DNA from: Pseudomonas sp. CROZ-RG-20F-R04-15
GTDB taxonomy: Bacteria; Pseudomonadota; Gammaproteobacteria; Pseudomonadales; Pseudomonadaceae
Assembly (NCBI RefSeq): GCF_022662375.1
Contig: NZ_JAKNQL010000008.1
Span: forward strand, 62,001 to 126,000
Reading direction: 5' to 3'
Length of the DNA stretch: 64,000 nt
Under the pieces are notes generated by a model. The model was not told the DNA's origin. It worked only from the letters and a program-made list of their open reading frames with translations, and ran no database searches. This document shows, one piece after another, positions 9,378-20,259 of this stretch (position 1 is the first letter of the stretch; each line of letters starts with the position of its first letter). The translations under genes were made by a program, and so were the position numbers.

Positions 9378-10483
9378 GGCTGCACCTCATCGTCGGCTTC
9401 GAGCAGAAACTCATCGGCATAGACCATCAGCCACTGCGCCGGAAAACTGATGTACGCCGTGCCCTGTGGTACCGGTTTGTCTTCAGCCAGACGCACTTTC
9501 AGCGGTGCGCCGTCGAGGTCGAGGGTCATGATCTTGTAGGTGCCGAGGTCTTCGACGTGTACGACCCTGGCCTGCATGGCGTCATCAAACGGCTCGTCCC
9601 ACACATGAATAAATTCGGGGCGGATGCCGACCTTCAGATTTTTCCACTGACCGTGCTCGATATGGCGCTGCATGGCGTCGGACAACGGCAGGTGCGTCGA
9701 GGCGAAACCGACGCCACCGGGCTGCGGCTGCACGTCGATCAGGTTCATCCCGGGGCTGCCGATGAAATAGCCGACAAAGGTGTGGCTCGGCCGCTCGAAC
9801 AATTCCCGTGGCGTGCCGAACTGGACGATCTGGCCGCCGTACATCACCGCAATCTTGTCGGCGAAAGTCGAGGCTTCCAGTTGATCGTGGGTGACGTAGA
9901 CCATGGTGATGTTGAACTGCTCGTGGATCTGCTTGAGCTTGCGCCGCAGTTTCCACTTCAGGTGCGGGTCGATCACCGTCAGCGGTTCATCGAAGAGGAT
10001 CGCCGAGACGTCGTCACGCACCAGTCCACGGCCCATGGAGACTTTCTGTTTTTCGTCGGCGGTGAGGTTGCGCGCCTTTTTGCTCAGGAGGTTTTGCAGG
10101 TCGAGGACTTCGGCAATCTCCTGCACCTTGCTGTGCACTTTCGCCTCGGCCATGCCCTGGTTTCTCAGGGGGAAAGCCAGGTTATCGAACACGGTCATGG
10201 TGTCGTAGACCACCGGAAACTGGAAAACCTGAGCGATGTTGCGCTTCTCCGGCGTCAGGACGTTGACCGCTTTGCCGTCGAACAAAACGTGCCCCTGCGA
10301 GGGGCTGAGCAGGCCGGAAATGATGTTGAGCAACGTTGACTTGCCGCAACCGGACGGCCCGAGCAAGGCATAGGCGCCGCCCTGCTCCCAGACGTGATCC
10401 ATCTCGCGGATCGCGTAATCCTCCGCGCCGCTTGGGGTTTTGCTGTAGCTGTGGGCGAGGTGCTGCAAACGGATTTCGGCCAT
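9374..10483 (-). CDS. glpT: ABC transporter ATPase with degenerate signature motif (GlpT)
   Basis: ATP-binding subunit of 369 residues with a C-terminal TOBE/MalK-like regulatory domain (from about 240). Walker A is canonical (LLGPSGCGKST, residues about 40-50), Walker B is ILFDEPLTVID and the switch His is present (VYVTHDQLEA). The ABC signature is replaced by LTADEKQKVSMGRGL instead of LSGGQ. Its partner at 10483-11577 shows the reverse pattern, so only one of the two composite ATP sites should be canonical. The start shares one base with the upstream stop (TGATG). Confidence 0.88.
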   Translation of the reverse strand: MAEIRLQHLAHSYSKTPSGAEDYAIREMDHVWEQGGAYALLGPSGCGKSTLLNIISGLLSPSQGHVLFDGKAVNVLTPEKRNIAQVFQFPVVYDTMTVFDNLAFPLRNQGMAEAKVHSKVQEIAEVLDLQNLLSKKARNLTADEKQKVSMGRGLVRDDVSAILFDEPLTVIDPHLKWKLRRKLKQIHEQFNITMVYVTHDQLEASTFADKIAVMYGGQIVQFGTPRELFERPSHTFVGYFIGSPGMNLIDVQPQPGGVGFASTHLPLSDAMQRHIEHGQWKNLKVGIRPEFIHVWDEPFDDAMQARVVHVEDLGTYKIMTLDLDGAPLKVRLAEDKPVPQGTAYISFPAQWLMVYADEFLLEADDEVQP

Positions 10484-11577
10484 CAGGCAACCCTCGCGAC
10501 ACGCCGGCCCGGTGCTTGCACCAGACGGCCCTGCGCATCGAAAACAAACAGTTTGTGGGTCGGGATGTAAATGCGGATCGGCGCATCGACGTCGTATTCG
10601 TGAACGCCGGGCAGGTGCAGCACCAGCAGGAAATGCTCGTTGCGCACGTGCAGGAAGGTTTCCGAACCGCTGATCTCGGCGACTTCGACGGTGACTGCCA
10701 GTTCGAGATCGTCATCGTTACTCGGCACCAGCGAGATGTGGCTGGGGCGCACGCCGAAGCGGAACTCGCCCTCGCCCACCGGGCGCAGATCGACGTTTAA
10801 CGGGAAGTGCACAAAATTGGCGAAACTGACTTCGTTACCGGCAATACGCCCGGGCATCAGGTTGATCGGTGGTTCGGAGAACAATTCGGCAGCGAGCACG
10901 GTTTGTGGCTGGTGATACACCGAGGTCGACGGGCCGCTCTGAATCACCCGGCCCTCGTGAAGAATGGTCGTGGTGCCGCCGAGTGCCAGCGCTTCGTTGG
11001 GTTCGGTGGTGGCGTAAATGGCAATGGTGTGGCGCGCCTTGAACAGCTCGCGCATTTCCTGGCGCAGCTCTTCGCGCAGTTTGTAGTCGAGGTTGACCAG
11101 CGGTTCATCGAACAGGATCAGCTCGGCGTCTTTGACCAATGCGCGGGCCATGGCAGTGCGCTGCTGTTGACCGCCGGACAGTTCCAGCGGATAGCGCTGC
11201 AGAAACTTCTCGATGCGCAGCATCTTCGCGGTTTCTTGCACCTTGCTCTGAATGATTTCTTTCGAGATCCCAGCCTGACGCAGTGGCGAGGCAATGTTCT
11301 CGAACACGGTCATGGTCGGGTAATTGATGAACTGCTGATAAACCATCGACACGTTGCGCAGACGCACCGGGCGTTGGGTGACGTCGACGCCGTTCATCAG
11401 GATGCGGCCGCTGTCAGGCCTATCGAGCCCGGCCATTAAGCGCATGAGGCTGGTTTTGCCGGACAGGGTGCGGCCGAGCAAAACGTTGAACGAACCGGGT
11501 TCGAATTTCAGGCACGCATCGTCGATCCAGGTCTGGCCCTCGACGGTACGGCTGACGTGCTCCAGGGTGAGTGACAT
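10483..11577 (-). CDS. glpS: ABC transporter ATPase with aberrant Walker A and switch region (GlpS)
   Basis: First gene of the operon, 364 residues, with a MalK-type C-terminal domain. The signature LSGGQQQRTAMARAL and Walker B ILFDEPLVNLD are intact. Walker A reads GRTLSGKT (35-42), where the usual second glycine is Leu. The switch region reads IYATTEPNEA, so the catalytic switch His (THDQ in relatives) is missing. This asymmetry is known for the GlpS/GlpT type. A CA-rich Crc/Hfq motif lies at -10 to -20 from its ATG and a sigma-54 promoter about 45-60 bp upstream. Confidence 0.87.
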   Translation of the reverse strand: MSLTLEHVSRTVEGQTWIDDACLKFEPGSFNVLLGRTLSGKTSLMRLMAGLDRPDSGRILMNGVDVTQRPVRLRNVSMVYQQFINYPTMTVFENIASPLRQAGISKEIIQSKVQETAKMLRIEKFLQRYPLELSGGQQQRTAMARALVKDAELILFDEPLVNLDYKLREELRQEMRELFKARHTIAIYATTEPNEALALGGTTTILHEGRVIQSGPSTSVYHQPQTVLAAELFSEPPINLMPGRIAGNEVSFANFVHFPLNVDLRPVGEGEFRFGVRPSHISLVPSNDDDLELAVTVEVAEISGSETFLHVRNEHFLLVLHLPGVHEYDVDAPIRIYIPTHKLFVFDAQGRLVQAPGRRVARVA

Positions 11578-11586
11578 GGCTCGGCC

Positions 11587-11597
11587 TTTTTATTATT
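11587..11597 (-). promoter_or_regulatory. Hfq/Crc-type CA motif in the glpS leader
   Basis: The minus strand reads AATAATAAAAA ending 10 nt before the glpS ATG, over the expected ribosome-binding region. It fits the AAnAAnAA pattern bound by Hfq/Crc in Pseudomonas catabolite repression. Motif visible; function inferred. Confidence 0.55.
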
Positions 11598-11621
11598 GGA
11601 GTCAAGCGACCTGTGCACGGG

Positions 11622-11637
11622 AGCGAGTTTCGTGCCA
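11622..11637 (-). promoter_or_regulatory. Sigma-54 (-24/-12) promoter of the glp-type ABC operon
   Basis: The minus strand reads TGGCACG-AAAC-TCGCT, one mismatch from TGGCACG-N4-TTGCW, with exactly 10 bp between the invariant GG and GC. It is placed 45 bp upstream of the first ATG and faces a divergent sigma-54 activator gene. Confidence 0.75.
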
Positions 11638-11692
11638 GAAATGGCAAGTGGTTGATTTGTCGTGAAAATCGCTGAAAGCGCGGGGAATGAGC

Positions 11693-11749
11693 GTTCATTG
11701 CTGAACACATTTGAACAAGTGGGCGATTGACAATGAACAATAGTGAACA
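11693..11749. promoter_or_regulatory. Candidate upstream activator sites: phased TGAACA repeats
   Basis: TGAACA occurs at 11702, 11712, 11734 and 11744, spacing 10, 22 and 10 bp, i.e. about one, two and one helical turns. The first also forms GTTCA-N4-TGAAC with 11693-11697. The array lies 56-127 bp upstream of the sigma-54 promoter, where an enhancer-binding protein is expected. Confidence 0.6.
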
Positions 11750-11797
11750 ACACTCTATAAGCGCTTTTTCCCCGATCTTGCATGCGATAGAGATCCC

Positions 11798-11888
11798 CTG
11801 TGGGAGCGAGCCTGCTCGCGAAAGCGGTGTGTCAGTCGATGCAATTGTGTCTGATAGACCGCTTTCGCGAGCAAGCTCGCTCCCACAG
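11798..11888. repeat. REPIN (inverted pair of REP palindromes)
   Basis: CTGTGGGAGCGAGCCTGCTC at the left and its inverted copy at the right, each with the internal GCGAGC.GCTCGC palindrome, separated by about 40 bp. It sits in the leader region of the AcoR-like gene. With the UAS array and promoters it accounts for 11578-11959. Confidence 0.85.
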
Positions 11889-11931
11889 TTGATCTGTGTG
11901 GTGCTCAGGATTCGGGTTCATAACAATAATA

Positions 11932-11945
11932 AAAATCGCTGCATC
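11932..11945 (+). promoter_or_regulatory. Hfq/Crc-type CA motif in the leader of the sigma-54 activator
   Basis: AACAATAATAAAAA, an extended AAnAAnAA run, ends 14 nt before the ATG at 11960. It suggests that translation of the activator is under catabolite repression control. Motif visible; binding inferred. Confidence 0.6.
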
Positions 11946-11959
11946 AGAGGCCCACTGCC

Positions 11960-13798
11960 ATGGCCGCACCTGCCCCGCCGCTGTCCCACGACGCGATCGT
12001 CCAGACTTCCTGGCAACGTTGCCGCGCGTTCGGTCTCGACCACCAAAGCACGCCGGCCTTCGATCAATTGCCTGCCGCCGGCATCGCCCACCTGCTCGAC
12101 AGCCATCACTCACTGGTGCAGACCACGCACCAGGAAGTCCTGCCCTATTACGAAAACATCCTCAGCAATTCCAACTGCCTGATCATGCTCGCCGACAATC
12201 AGGGCCAGGTGCTGACCTCGTGGGGCACGCAACGCTTTATCGAGCCGAATCTGGCGCGGGGTTTTCAGGCCGGGGCGAGCTGGGTCGAGCGCACCAGCGG
12301 CACCAATGCGATCGGCACGGCGCTGGCGTGTGAACAAGCGGTGCACATCGAACACGATGAACACTTTCTCAAGGCCAACCGCTTCATGACTGGTTCCGCC
12401 GCGCCGATTTTCGATGCCGAGCGCAAGGTCATCGCCGTGCTCGATGTGTCCAGCGACAGCTATCTGCCGCCCTCGCACACCCTGGGCATGGTCAAGATGA
12501 TGAGCCAGACCGTGGAGAACCGGCTGATCCTCAACCTGTTCCATGGTCAGCATTTTCAACTGACCTTCAACACCGGGTTGAACAACCTCGACAGTCAGTG
12601 GGCCGGGTTGTTGATCTTCGATGAGAGCGGTCAAGTGCTGTCGGCCAATCGTCGCGCCGACAATCTGCTGGGTGTGCGCTTGTCACGGGTCAGTGTCGAG
12701 AGCCTGTTCAACGTGTCGTTGCTGGAATTGATCAATCAGCCGGATGGCTTGCCGTTTGCCTTGCAAACCTCCGGGCGTAACCGTTTTCAGTGTTTGTTGA
12801 AGCGGCCGAAGCAGGCGTCGATTCAGCCGCGCGTGTTTGCCGCTGAACCGAAAACCGCCACGCCCACCGCCATCAGCCTCAACACCCTGCACTTCGGCGA
12901 CAGCCGCGTGGAAAAAGCCGTGCGACAGGCTGAGCGTTTGCTGGAGAAAGACATTCCGCTGCTGATCCATGGCGAAACCGGCGTCGGCAAAGAGGTCTTC
13001 GTCAAAGCTCTGCATCAGGCCAGCTCTCGCAGCAAACAGGCGTTTATCGCCGTCAACTGCGCGGCGATCCCCGCCGAACTGGTCGAGTCCGAGTTATTCG
13101 GTTACGAGAAAGGCGCGTTCACCGGCGCCAACCAGAAAGGCAGCATCGGCCTGATTCGCAAGGCGGACAAAGGCACGTTGTTCCTTGATGAGATTGGCGA
13201 TATGCCGTTGCCGACGCAGGCGCGGTTGTTGCGGGTGTTGCAGGAGCGCTGCGTGCAGCCGGTGGGCAGCAGCGAGTTGTTCCCGGTGGATTTGCGGATT
13301 ATCTCGGCGACTAACCGATCTTTACGCGAACAAGTGCAATTGGGGCGGTTTCGTGAGGATTTGTATTACCGCATTGGTGGACTGACGCTGGAGCTGCCGC
13401 CGCTGCGGGAGCGCAGTGATAAGGAGGCGTTGTTTAAACGGTTGTGGGAACAGCATCGTGAGCCGACGCAGTGGGCGGGGTTGAGCCCGGAGGTGCTGGA
13501 ACTGTTCAGCCGTCATCCGTGGCCGGGGAATTTACGGCAAGTCAGCAGTGTGATGCAGGTGGCGCTGGCGATGGCTGAGGAGCAGCCGGTGCGGCTGGAG
13601 CACTTGCCGGATGATTTTTTTGTTGATCTGGAGATGGAGCCGGTGGAGAGCGCGGTGCCGTTGGGGGTTGATTTGAATGATGTTGAGGCGTTGAACCGAG
13701 AGTTGAAGGCTTCCGGGGGGAATATTTCGCATTTGGCTCGGCGGTTGGGGGTGAGTCGGAATACGCTTTACAAGCGGTTGCGGCAGATTGAGGGTTGA
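11960..13798 (+). CDS. AcoR-like sigma-54-dependent transcriptional activator
   Basis: Enhancer-binding protein of 612 residues. N-terminal GAF-type sensory region (about 60-190, ASWVERTSGTNAIGTALA typical of AcoR), a PAS-like linker, AAA+ domain with Walker A GETGVGKE (about 337-344), the sigma-54 contact loop GAFTGA (about 385-390), Walker B LFLDEIGD and the arginine-finger region, then a Fis-type HTH at the end (ISHLARRLGVSRNTLYKRL). It is divergent from the glp-type ABC operon, which has a -24/-12 promoter and phased TGAACA sites, so it most likely activates that operon. The effector is unknown; AcoR relatives sense acetoin, alcohols or polyols. Autoregulation is possible. Confidence 0.9.
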   Translation: MAAPAPPLSHDAIVQTSWQRCRAFGLDHQSTPAFDQLPAAGIAHLLDSHHSLVQTTHQEVLPYYENILSNSNCLIMLADNQGQVLTSWGTQRFIEPNLARGFQAGASWVERTSGTNAIGTALACEQAVHIEHDEHFLKANRFMTGSAAPIFDAERKVIAVLDVSSDSYLPPSHTLGMVKMMSQTVENRLILNLFHGQHFQLTFNTGLNNLDSQWAGLLIFDESGQVLSANRRADNLLGVRLSRVSVESLFNVSLLELINQPDGLPFALQTSGRNRFQCLLKRPKQASIQPRVFAAEPKTATPTAISLNTLHFGDSRVEKAVRQAERLLEKDIPLLIHGETGVGKEVFVKALHQASSRSKQAFIAVNCAAIPAELVESELFGYEKGAFTGANQKGSIGLIRKADKGTLFLDEIGDMPLPTQARLLRVLQERCVQPVGSSELFPVDLRIISATNRSLREQVQLGRFREDLYYRIGGLTLELPPLRERSDKEALFKRLWEQHREPTQWAGLSPEVLELFSRHPWPGNLRQVSSVMQVALAMAEEQPVRLEHLPDDFFVDLEMEPVESAVPLGVDLNDVEALNRELKASGGNISHLARRLGVSRNTLYKRLRQIEG

Positions 13799-13811
13799 GT
13801 GAACCGCCCTT

Positions 13812-14116
13812 CCCCTCACCCCAGCCCTCTCCCCCAGGAGAGGGAGCCGACCGCGGTGTCTGGCGCTGGACATCGACCTGAAAAAACCAGTCGATTATGG
13901 ATTCAAAGCAGCACGTTCAGGTCGGCGTATCTCGTGAACATCCCCCAATCAGCCCCTCTCCCGAAGGGAGAGGGAGCCGACCGAGGTGTCTGACGTTGTA
14001 CATTGACCTGAAAAAACCAGTCGATTATGGATTCAAAGCAGCACGTTCAGGTCGGCGTATCTATTGAGCATCCCCCATTCAGTCCCCTCTCCTGGGGGAG
14101 AGGGCTAGGGTGAGGG
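13812..14116. repeat. GC-rich MITE-like repeat, copy 2 (tandem double unit)
   Basis: Two units of exactly 130 bp in tandem (GCCGACCG at 13846 and 13976), about 50 bp of the core identical (13881-13930 and 14011-14060). The outer ends form near-perfect inverted termini (CCCTCACCC.AGCCCTCTCCC, 20 of 21 pairs). Inside each unit CGACCTGAA and TTCAGGTCG (13874-13882 / 13916-13924) form a second inverted repeat. The right end overlaps the last codons of the MFS gene. It fills the space between two convergent genes. Confidence 0.85.
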
Positions 14117-15322
14117 CGAAAATTCCGGCTCAACATGCGCAACCGAAGCCGCCGCCAATGTGCGCAACCCCACCAGCACAACAACCACCATCATGATCCC
14201 CGCACCAATGGCCACACCGAACCCGGCCCGTGCACCCCAAGCATCAATGACCAGCCCCGCCAGCATGCCGCCCAGCGCAACGCCAATGCTGATACCGGTG
14301 GTCATCCACGTCAGCCCTTCAGTAATCCTCGACGGCGGGATGATGATCGTCCCCAGCTTCATCACCACGACCATCGTCGGCGCAAACGAAATCCCGGCGA
14401 TAAACAGCGTCGCTGACAGGACATAAACGTCCGCGGCAAAAATCGGCAACACGCCGGTGAACGCCGTGACCAATATCCCGATCAGGAATTGTTTTTCAAT
14501 CGCCAGGGAAACCCTCATTGCACCGAAGGTCAGGCCCGCCACCAGTGAACCGAACGCATAGGCGGCGAGGATGAAGGTTGCGGATGCTGGCCAACCCTGC
14601 GCATTGGCGAACGCCACGACGGCGACATCGATGGCTCCGCCAATGACTCCCATCGCCAACAGCGCCAGAACAATGGTGCGTACACCGGGAATCAGCAGGG
14701 TTGAGCCGCCATGGCTGGCGTGGCCGACGACAACCTTCGGCTCAGTCTGGCGTTGTAGCAGAAACGCCGTGACCCCGACCGCCAGCAGCCCGACCGCAAC
14801 AAGCGGCCCGGCCTCGGCAAAAAAACTCACGCTCAAACCGATCGCCAATGGCGGGCCGACGATGTAGGCCATTTCGGTGAGGACCGTGTCCAGCGAGAAC
14901 GCCGTGTGTAACTGCGGTTTGCCCCGGAACAACTGCGTCCATCGCGCGCGGATCATCGACGGCATGCTCGGCATCGTCCCCGCCAATGCCGCCAGAACAA
15001 ACAGCAGTGTTACAGGTGCGCGCAAGTAGACGGCGGTGATCAGCGCCAGCAGCATGGCAATGCTGAACGCGGTGACGACGGGCAGTACGCGACTCTGGCC
15101 ATGTTGATCGACCAGTCGCGAGATGTGCGGGCCGAGCAGTGCATTGGTCAGGGTGAACGTCCCGGCGACGGCGCCGGCCAGCCAGTAAACTCCGGTTTGC
15201 TCAACCAGCATGGTGATGATGCCGATGCCGATCATTGCCTGCGGCAAGCGTGCGATGGAACTCGCGAGCACTAGCCCGGTGGCACCGGGGGTCGTCAGCA
15301 GTTCGCGGTAGTGATTGGCCAT
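14105..15322 (-). CDS. MFS transporter
   Basis: Major facilitator of 405 residues with about 12 hydrophobic helices in two halves (first half from SSIARLPQAMIGIGIITMLVEQTGVYWLAGAV; second half after KVVVGHASHGGSTLLIPGVRTIVLALLAMGVIGG). No strict drug-pump motif was recognised and the substrate is unknown; YbjJ/Bcr-like efflux is plausible. Its last residues (EFSPSP) and stop codon are supplied by the end of the MITE-like repeat at 13812-14116, so the native C-terminus may have been replaced by the insertion. It stands alone between convergent acoR-like and cysS. Confidence 0.8.
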   Translation of the reverse strand: MANHYRELLTTPGATGLVLASSIARLPQAMIGIGIITMLVEQTGVYWLAGAVAGTFTLTNALLGPHISRLVDQHGQSRVLPVVTAFSIAMLLALITAVYLRAPVTLLFVLAALAGTMPSMPSMIRARWTQLFRGKPQLHTAFSLDTVLTEMAYIVGPPLAIGLSVSFFAEAGPLVAVGLLAVGVTAFLLQRQTEPKVVVGHASHGGSTLLIPGVRTIVLALLAMGVIGGAIDVAVVAFANAQGWPASATFILAAYAFGSLVAGLTFGAMRVSLAIEKQFLIGILVTAFTGVLPIFAADVYVLSATLFIAGISFAPTMVVVMKLGTIIIPPSRITEGLTWMTTGISIGVALGGMLAGLVIDAWGARAGFGVAIGAGIMMVVVVLVGLRTLAAASVAHVEPEFSPSP

Positions 15323-15407
15323 GGTGTTTCCCTTACATGATCGTCACCGCTCAGCATCCGGCTGAACGCGTTGCCGACATCAAGACCTACGCGAACGTCA
15401 AAAGCAA

Positions 15408-15584
15408 CCCTCACCCCAGCCCTCTCCCGGGGGGAGAGGGATCAGACCGAGGTGTCTGACGTAATGCAGCGACCTGAAAAAACGAGTTGATTATGGATTC
15501 GGCAAAAATCGCTCAGGTCGGCGTATTTCTTGAGCATCCCCCAATCGGTCCCCTCTCCCTCTGGGAGAGGGTTAGGGGGAGGGG
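15408..15584. repeat. GC-rich MITE-like repeat, copy 3
   Basis: Single unit with CCCTCACCCCAGCCCTCTCC at the left and the inverted GGGAGAGGG-TTAGGG-GGAGGGG at the right. The core has GACCGAGGTGTCTGACG, GACCTGAAAAAA and TCAGGTCGGCGTAT. It lies between the MFS start and the cysS terminator; nothing else was seen in 15323-15648. Confidence 0.8.
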
Positions 15585-15602
15585 CTTTTCTCGCGGCCAA
15601 AC

Positions 15603-15626
15603 AAAAACCCGCACCAGGCGGGTTTT
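15603..15626 (-). terminator. Terminator downstream of cysS
   Basis: Stem AAAACCCGC / GCGGGTTTT with loop ACCAG and a T-run on the minus strand. It lies 22 bp after the cysS stop and could work in both directions. Confidence 0.75.
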
Positions 15627-15648
15627 GTTTTGAAGCCAAACACAGCAA

Positions 15649-17031
15649 TCAGTCAGCCAGACGCCAGGTAGTCCCACCCTTGCCGTCTTCCAGCACAACA
15701 CCCATCGCCGTCAGCTGATCACGAATCCGATCCGACTCAGCCCAATCCTTCCCGGCCCGTGCTGCCAGACGCGCCGCAATCAGTGCATCAACCTCAGCCG
15801 CATCAACACGCCCTTCAGCGCCTGCCTGCAGGAAGTCATCCGCCTCCAACTGCAACACACCCAACACGCTCGCCAGCTCTTTCAGACGTGCCGCCAGACC
15901 TGCCGCCGCATCAAGATCGCTCTCACGCAGACGGTTGATCTCACGCACCATCTCAAACAACACAGCGCAGGCTTCCGGCGTACCGAAGTCGTCGTTCATC
16001 ACCGTGGTGAAACGCTCGACAAACGCTTCGCCGCCAGCCGGCGCCACAGTCGGCAGGCCTTTCAACGCGTGGTAGAAACGCTCGAGTGCGCCCTTGGCGT
16101 CCTTGAGGTTGTCTTCCGAGTAGTTGATCGCGCTGCGGTAGTGACTCGACACCAGCAGGTAACGCACGACTTCCGGGTGATACTTTTCCAGCACGTCGCG
16201 AATGGTGAAGAAGTTGTTCAAGGACTTGGACATCTTCTCGCCATTGATGCGAATCATGCCGCAATGCATCCACGCGTTGGCGTAGGTCTTGCCGGTGGCC
16301 GCTTCGCTCTGGGCGATTTCGTTTTCGTGGTGCGGGAACTCAAGGTCGCTGCCGCCGCCATGAATGTCGAAGGTCTCGCCGAGGCAGCAGGTGGACATCA
16401 CCGAGCACTCGATGTGCCAGCCCGGACGCCCGGCGCCCCATGGCGATTCCCAGCTCGGTTCGCCCGGCTTGGCGGCTTTCCACAGCACGAAGTCGAGCGG
16501 GTCCTGTTTCGACTCGTCGACTTCGATGCGCGCGCCGATGCGCAGGTCTTCGATCTTCTTGCGCGACAGTTTGCCGTAGCCCATGAATTTGGCGACGCGG
16601 TAGTACACGTCGCCATTGCCCGGGGCGTAGGCGTAACCCTTGTCGATCAAGGTCTGGATCATCGCGTGCATGCCCGGAATGTGATCCGTGGCGCGCGGCT
16701 CCATGTCCGGCTTCTTGATGTTCAGGCGCGCTTCGTCTTCGTGCATCGCGGCGATCATGCGCTCGGTCAACGCTTCGAACGATTCACCGTTCTCGTTGGC
16801 GCGGTTGATGATCTTGTCGTCGATGTCAGTGATGTTGCGCACGTAGGTCAGGTCGTAACCGCTGAACCGCAACCAGCGGGTCACCAGGTCGAACGCGACC
16901 ATGCTGCGGCCGTGGCCAAGGTGGCAGTAGTCGTACACGGTCATCCCGCAGACGTACATGCGCACCTTGTTGCCATCGAGCGGCTTGAAGACTTCTTTGC
17001 TCTTGGTGAGCGTGTTGTAGATCGTTAGCAC
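15649..17031 (-). CDS. cysS: Cysteinyl-tRNA synthetase
   Basis: Class Ia aminoacyl-tRNA synthetase of 460 residues, charging tRNA-Cys. HIGH-type motif HLGH ([17 protein letters not shown]), zinc ligands including C28 (YVCGMTVYD), the ECSVMS cysteine and the [15 protein letters not shown]is residues, and KMSKS in [14 protein letters not shown]. Full length for the family (about 460). It lies 21 bp downstream of glnS in the same orientation, the common Pseudomonas glnS-cysS arrangement. Confidence 0.97.
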   Translation of the reverse strand: MLTIYNTLTKSKEVFKPLDGNKVRMYVCGMTVYDYCHLGHGRSMVAFDLVTRWLRFSGYDLTYVRNITDIDDKIINRANENGESFEALTERMIAAMHEDEARLNIKKPDMEPRATDHIPGMHAMIQTLIDKGYAYAPGNGDVYYRVAKFMGYGKLSRKKIEDLRIGARIEVDESKQDPLDFVLWKAAKPGEPSWESPWGAGRPGWHIECSVMSTCCLGETFDIHGGGSDLEFPHHENEIAQSEAATGKTYANAWMHCGMIRINGEKMSKSLNNFFTIRDVLEKYHPEVVRYLLVSSHYRSAINYSEDNLKDAKGALERFYHALKGLPTVAPAGGEAFVERFTTVMNDDFGTPEACAVLFEMVREINRLRESDLDAAAGLAARLKELASVLGVLQLEADDFLQAGAEGRVDAAEVDALIAARLAARAGKDWAESDRIRDQLTAMGVVLEDGKGGTTWRLAD

Positions 17032-17052
17032 GTTATTTCCCTTGACGCTGAA

Positions 17053-18750
<1,698 letters not shown>

Positions 18751-18999
18751 AGGATCCTTGACTTACATGTGCGCGGCCGCAGAGGGGGCCAGACAAAACA
18801 AAGCCGCTATCATAGCCGATGCTGTCAAGGGGCTGACAGAGCACGGCCTATAAAGGAGTGCATTTAATCGCCGGGAATTGAAAAACAGCCTCGAAATTCG
18901 CGCCTGTCACGCTAAACTGCGCACCTTGGCCCACGCTGGCTGAACCGGTTTTGGGGCTCGATGTCCCAAAACCACGAATTCCTCTAAAGAGTAGCGATC

Positions 19000-19506
19000 A
19001 TGACTCAAGTTAAATTGACCACCAATCATGGCGACATCGTCATCGAACTGAACGCTGAAAAGGCGCCGATCACCGTCGCCAACTTCATCGAGTACGTCAA
19101 AGCCGGTCACTACGAAAACACCGTTTTCCACCGTGTCATCGGCAACTTCATGATCCAGGGCGGTGGTTTCGAGCCAGGCATGAAAGAAAAGAAAGACAAG
19201 CGCCCAAGCATCCAGAACGAAGCTGACAACGGTCTTTCCAACGAGAAATACACCGTTGCCATGGCCCGCACCATGGAGCCGCATTCGGCGTCCGCGCAGT
19301 TCTTCATCAACGTTGCCGACAACACCTTCCTCAACCACAGTGGCAAGAACGTGCAGGGTTGGGGCTACGCGGTATTCGGTAAAGTGACCGCCGGCACCGA
19401 CGTTGTCGACAAGATCAAAGGTGTTTCGACCACTTCCAAGTCCGGCCACCAGGACGTACCAGCAGACGACGTGATCATCGAGAAAGCCGAGATCATCGAA
19501 GCGTGA
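19000..19506 (+). CDS. ppiB: Peptidyl-prolyl cis-trans isomerase B (cyclophilin)
   Basis: Cytoplasmic cyclophilin of 168 residues without a signal peptide, catalysing proline isomerisation during folding. Active-site residues are visible in [15 protein letters not shown] (catalytic Arg, Phe, Gln) and [15 protein letters not shown]. The stop overlaps the GTG start of lpxH (GTGA), a conserved ppiB-lpxH pairing. Confidence 0.96.
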   Translation: MTQVKLTTNHGDIVIELNAEKAPITVANFIEYVKAGHYENTVFHRVIGNFMIQGGGFEPGMKEKKDKRPSIQNEADNGLSNEKYTVAMARTMEPHSASAQFFINVADNTFLNHSGKNVQGWGYAVFGKVTAGTDVVDKIKGVSTTSKSGHQDVPADDVIIEKAEIIEA

Positions 19507-20249
19507 TATTGCTGATTTCAGACTTGCATCTGGAAGAGGAGCGCCCGGACATTACCCGGGCGTTTCTGGATTTGCTCGCCGGACGCGCCCGCTCGGCGAG
19601 TGCGTTGTACATTCTCGGCGACTTCTTCGAAGCGTGGATTGGCGACGACGCCATGACGCCCTTCCAGCGTTCCATCTGCCAGGCCCTGCGCGAATTGAGC
19701 GACAGCGGCACGGCGATTTTTCTGATGCACGGCAATCGCGACTTCATGCTCGGCAAGGCCTTCTGCAAGCAGGCCGGCTGTACGTTGTTGAAGGACCCGA
19801 GTGTCGTGCAATTCTATGGCGAGCCGGTGCTGTTGATGCACGGCGACAGCCTGTGCACCCGCGATGTCGGCTACATGAAGCTGCGGCGTTATCTGCGTAA
19901 CCCGATCACGCTGTTTATCCTGCGTAATCTGCCGTTGAGCAGCCGCCACAAACTGGCGCGCAAACTGCGCAGCGAGAGCAAGGCGCAGACGCGGATGAAG
20001 GCCAATGACATTGTCGATGTCACGCCGGAAGAGATTCCGCGGATCATGCAGGAATATGGCGTGAAGACGTTGATTCACGGACACACTCATCGCCCGGCGA
20101 TCCACAAGTTGCAGCTCGGTGAGCAGGCGGCGAAGCGGATTGTGCTGGGGGATTGGGATCGTCAGGGTTGGGCGTTGCAGGTGGATGAGAGCGGGTACGC
20201 GCTGGCGCCGTTCGACTTCGCCCCGCCGCTGGCTTTGCCGCACGGCTAA
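19503..20249 (+). CDS. lpxH: UDP-2,3-diacylglucosamine diphosphatase
   Basis: Lipid A biosynthesis enzyme of 248 residues that hydrolyses UDP-2,3-diacylglucosamine to lipid X, acting peripherally at the inner membrane. Calcineurin-like metal ligands are complete: [11 protein letters not shown] (D, H), [12 protein letters not shown] (D), MHGNRDFM (N), [11 protein letters not shown] (H), GHTHRPAIH (H, H). The start is GTG at 19503, coupled to ppiB by a 4-bp overlap. Confidence 0.96.
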   Translation: MILLISDLHLEEERPDITRAFLDLLAGRARSASALYILGDFFEAWIGDDAMTPFQRSICQALRELSDSGTAIFLMHGNRDFMLGKAFCKQAGCTLLKDPSVVQFYGEPVLLMHGDSLCTRDVGYMKLRRYLRNPITLFILRNLPLSSRHKLARKLRSESKAQTRMKANDIVDVTPEEIPRIMQEYGVKTLIHGHTHRPAIHKLQLGEQAAKRIVLGDWDRQGWALQVDESGYALAPFDFAPPLALPHG

Positions 20250-20259
20250 AAGCTTTACC

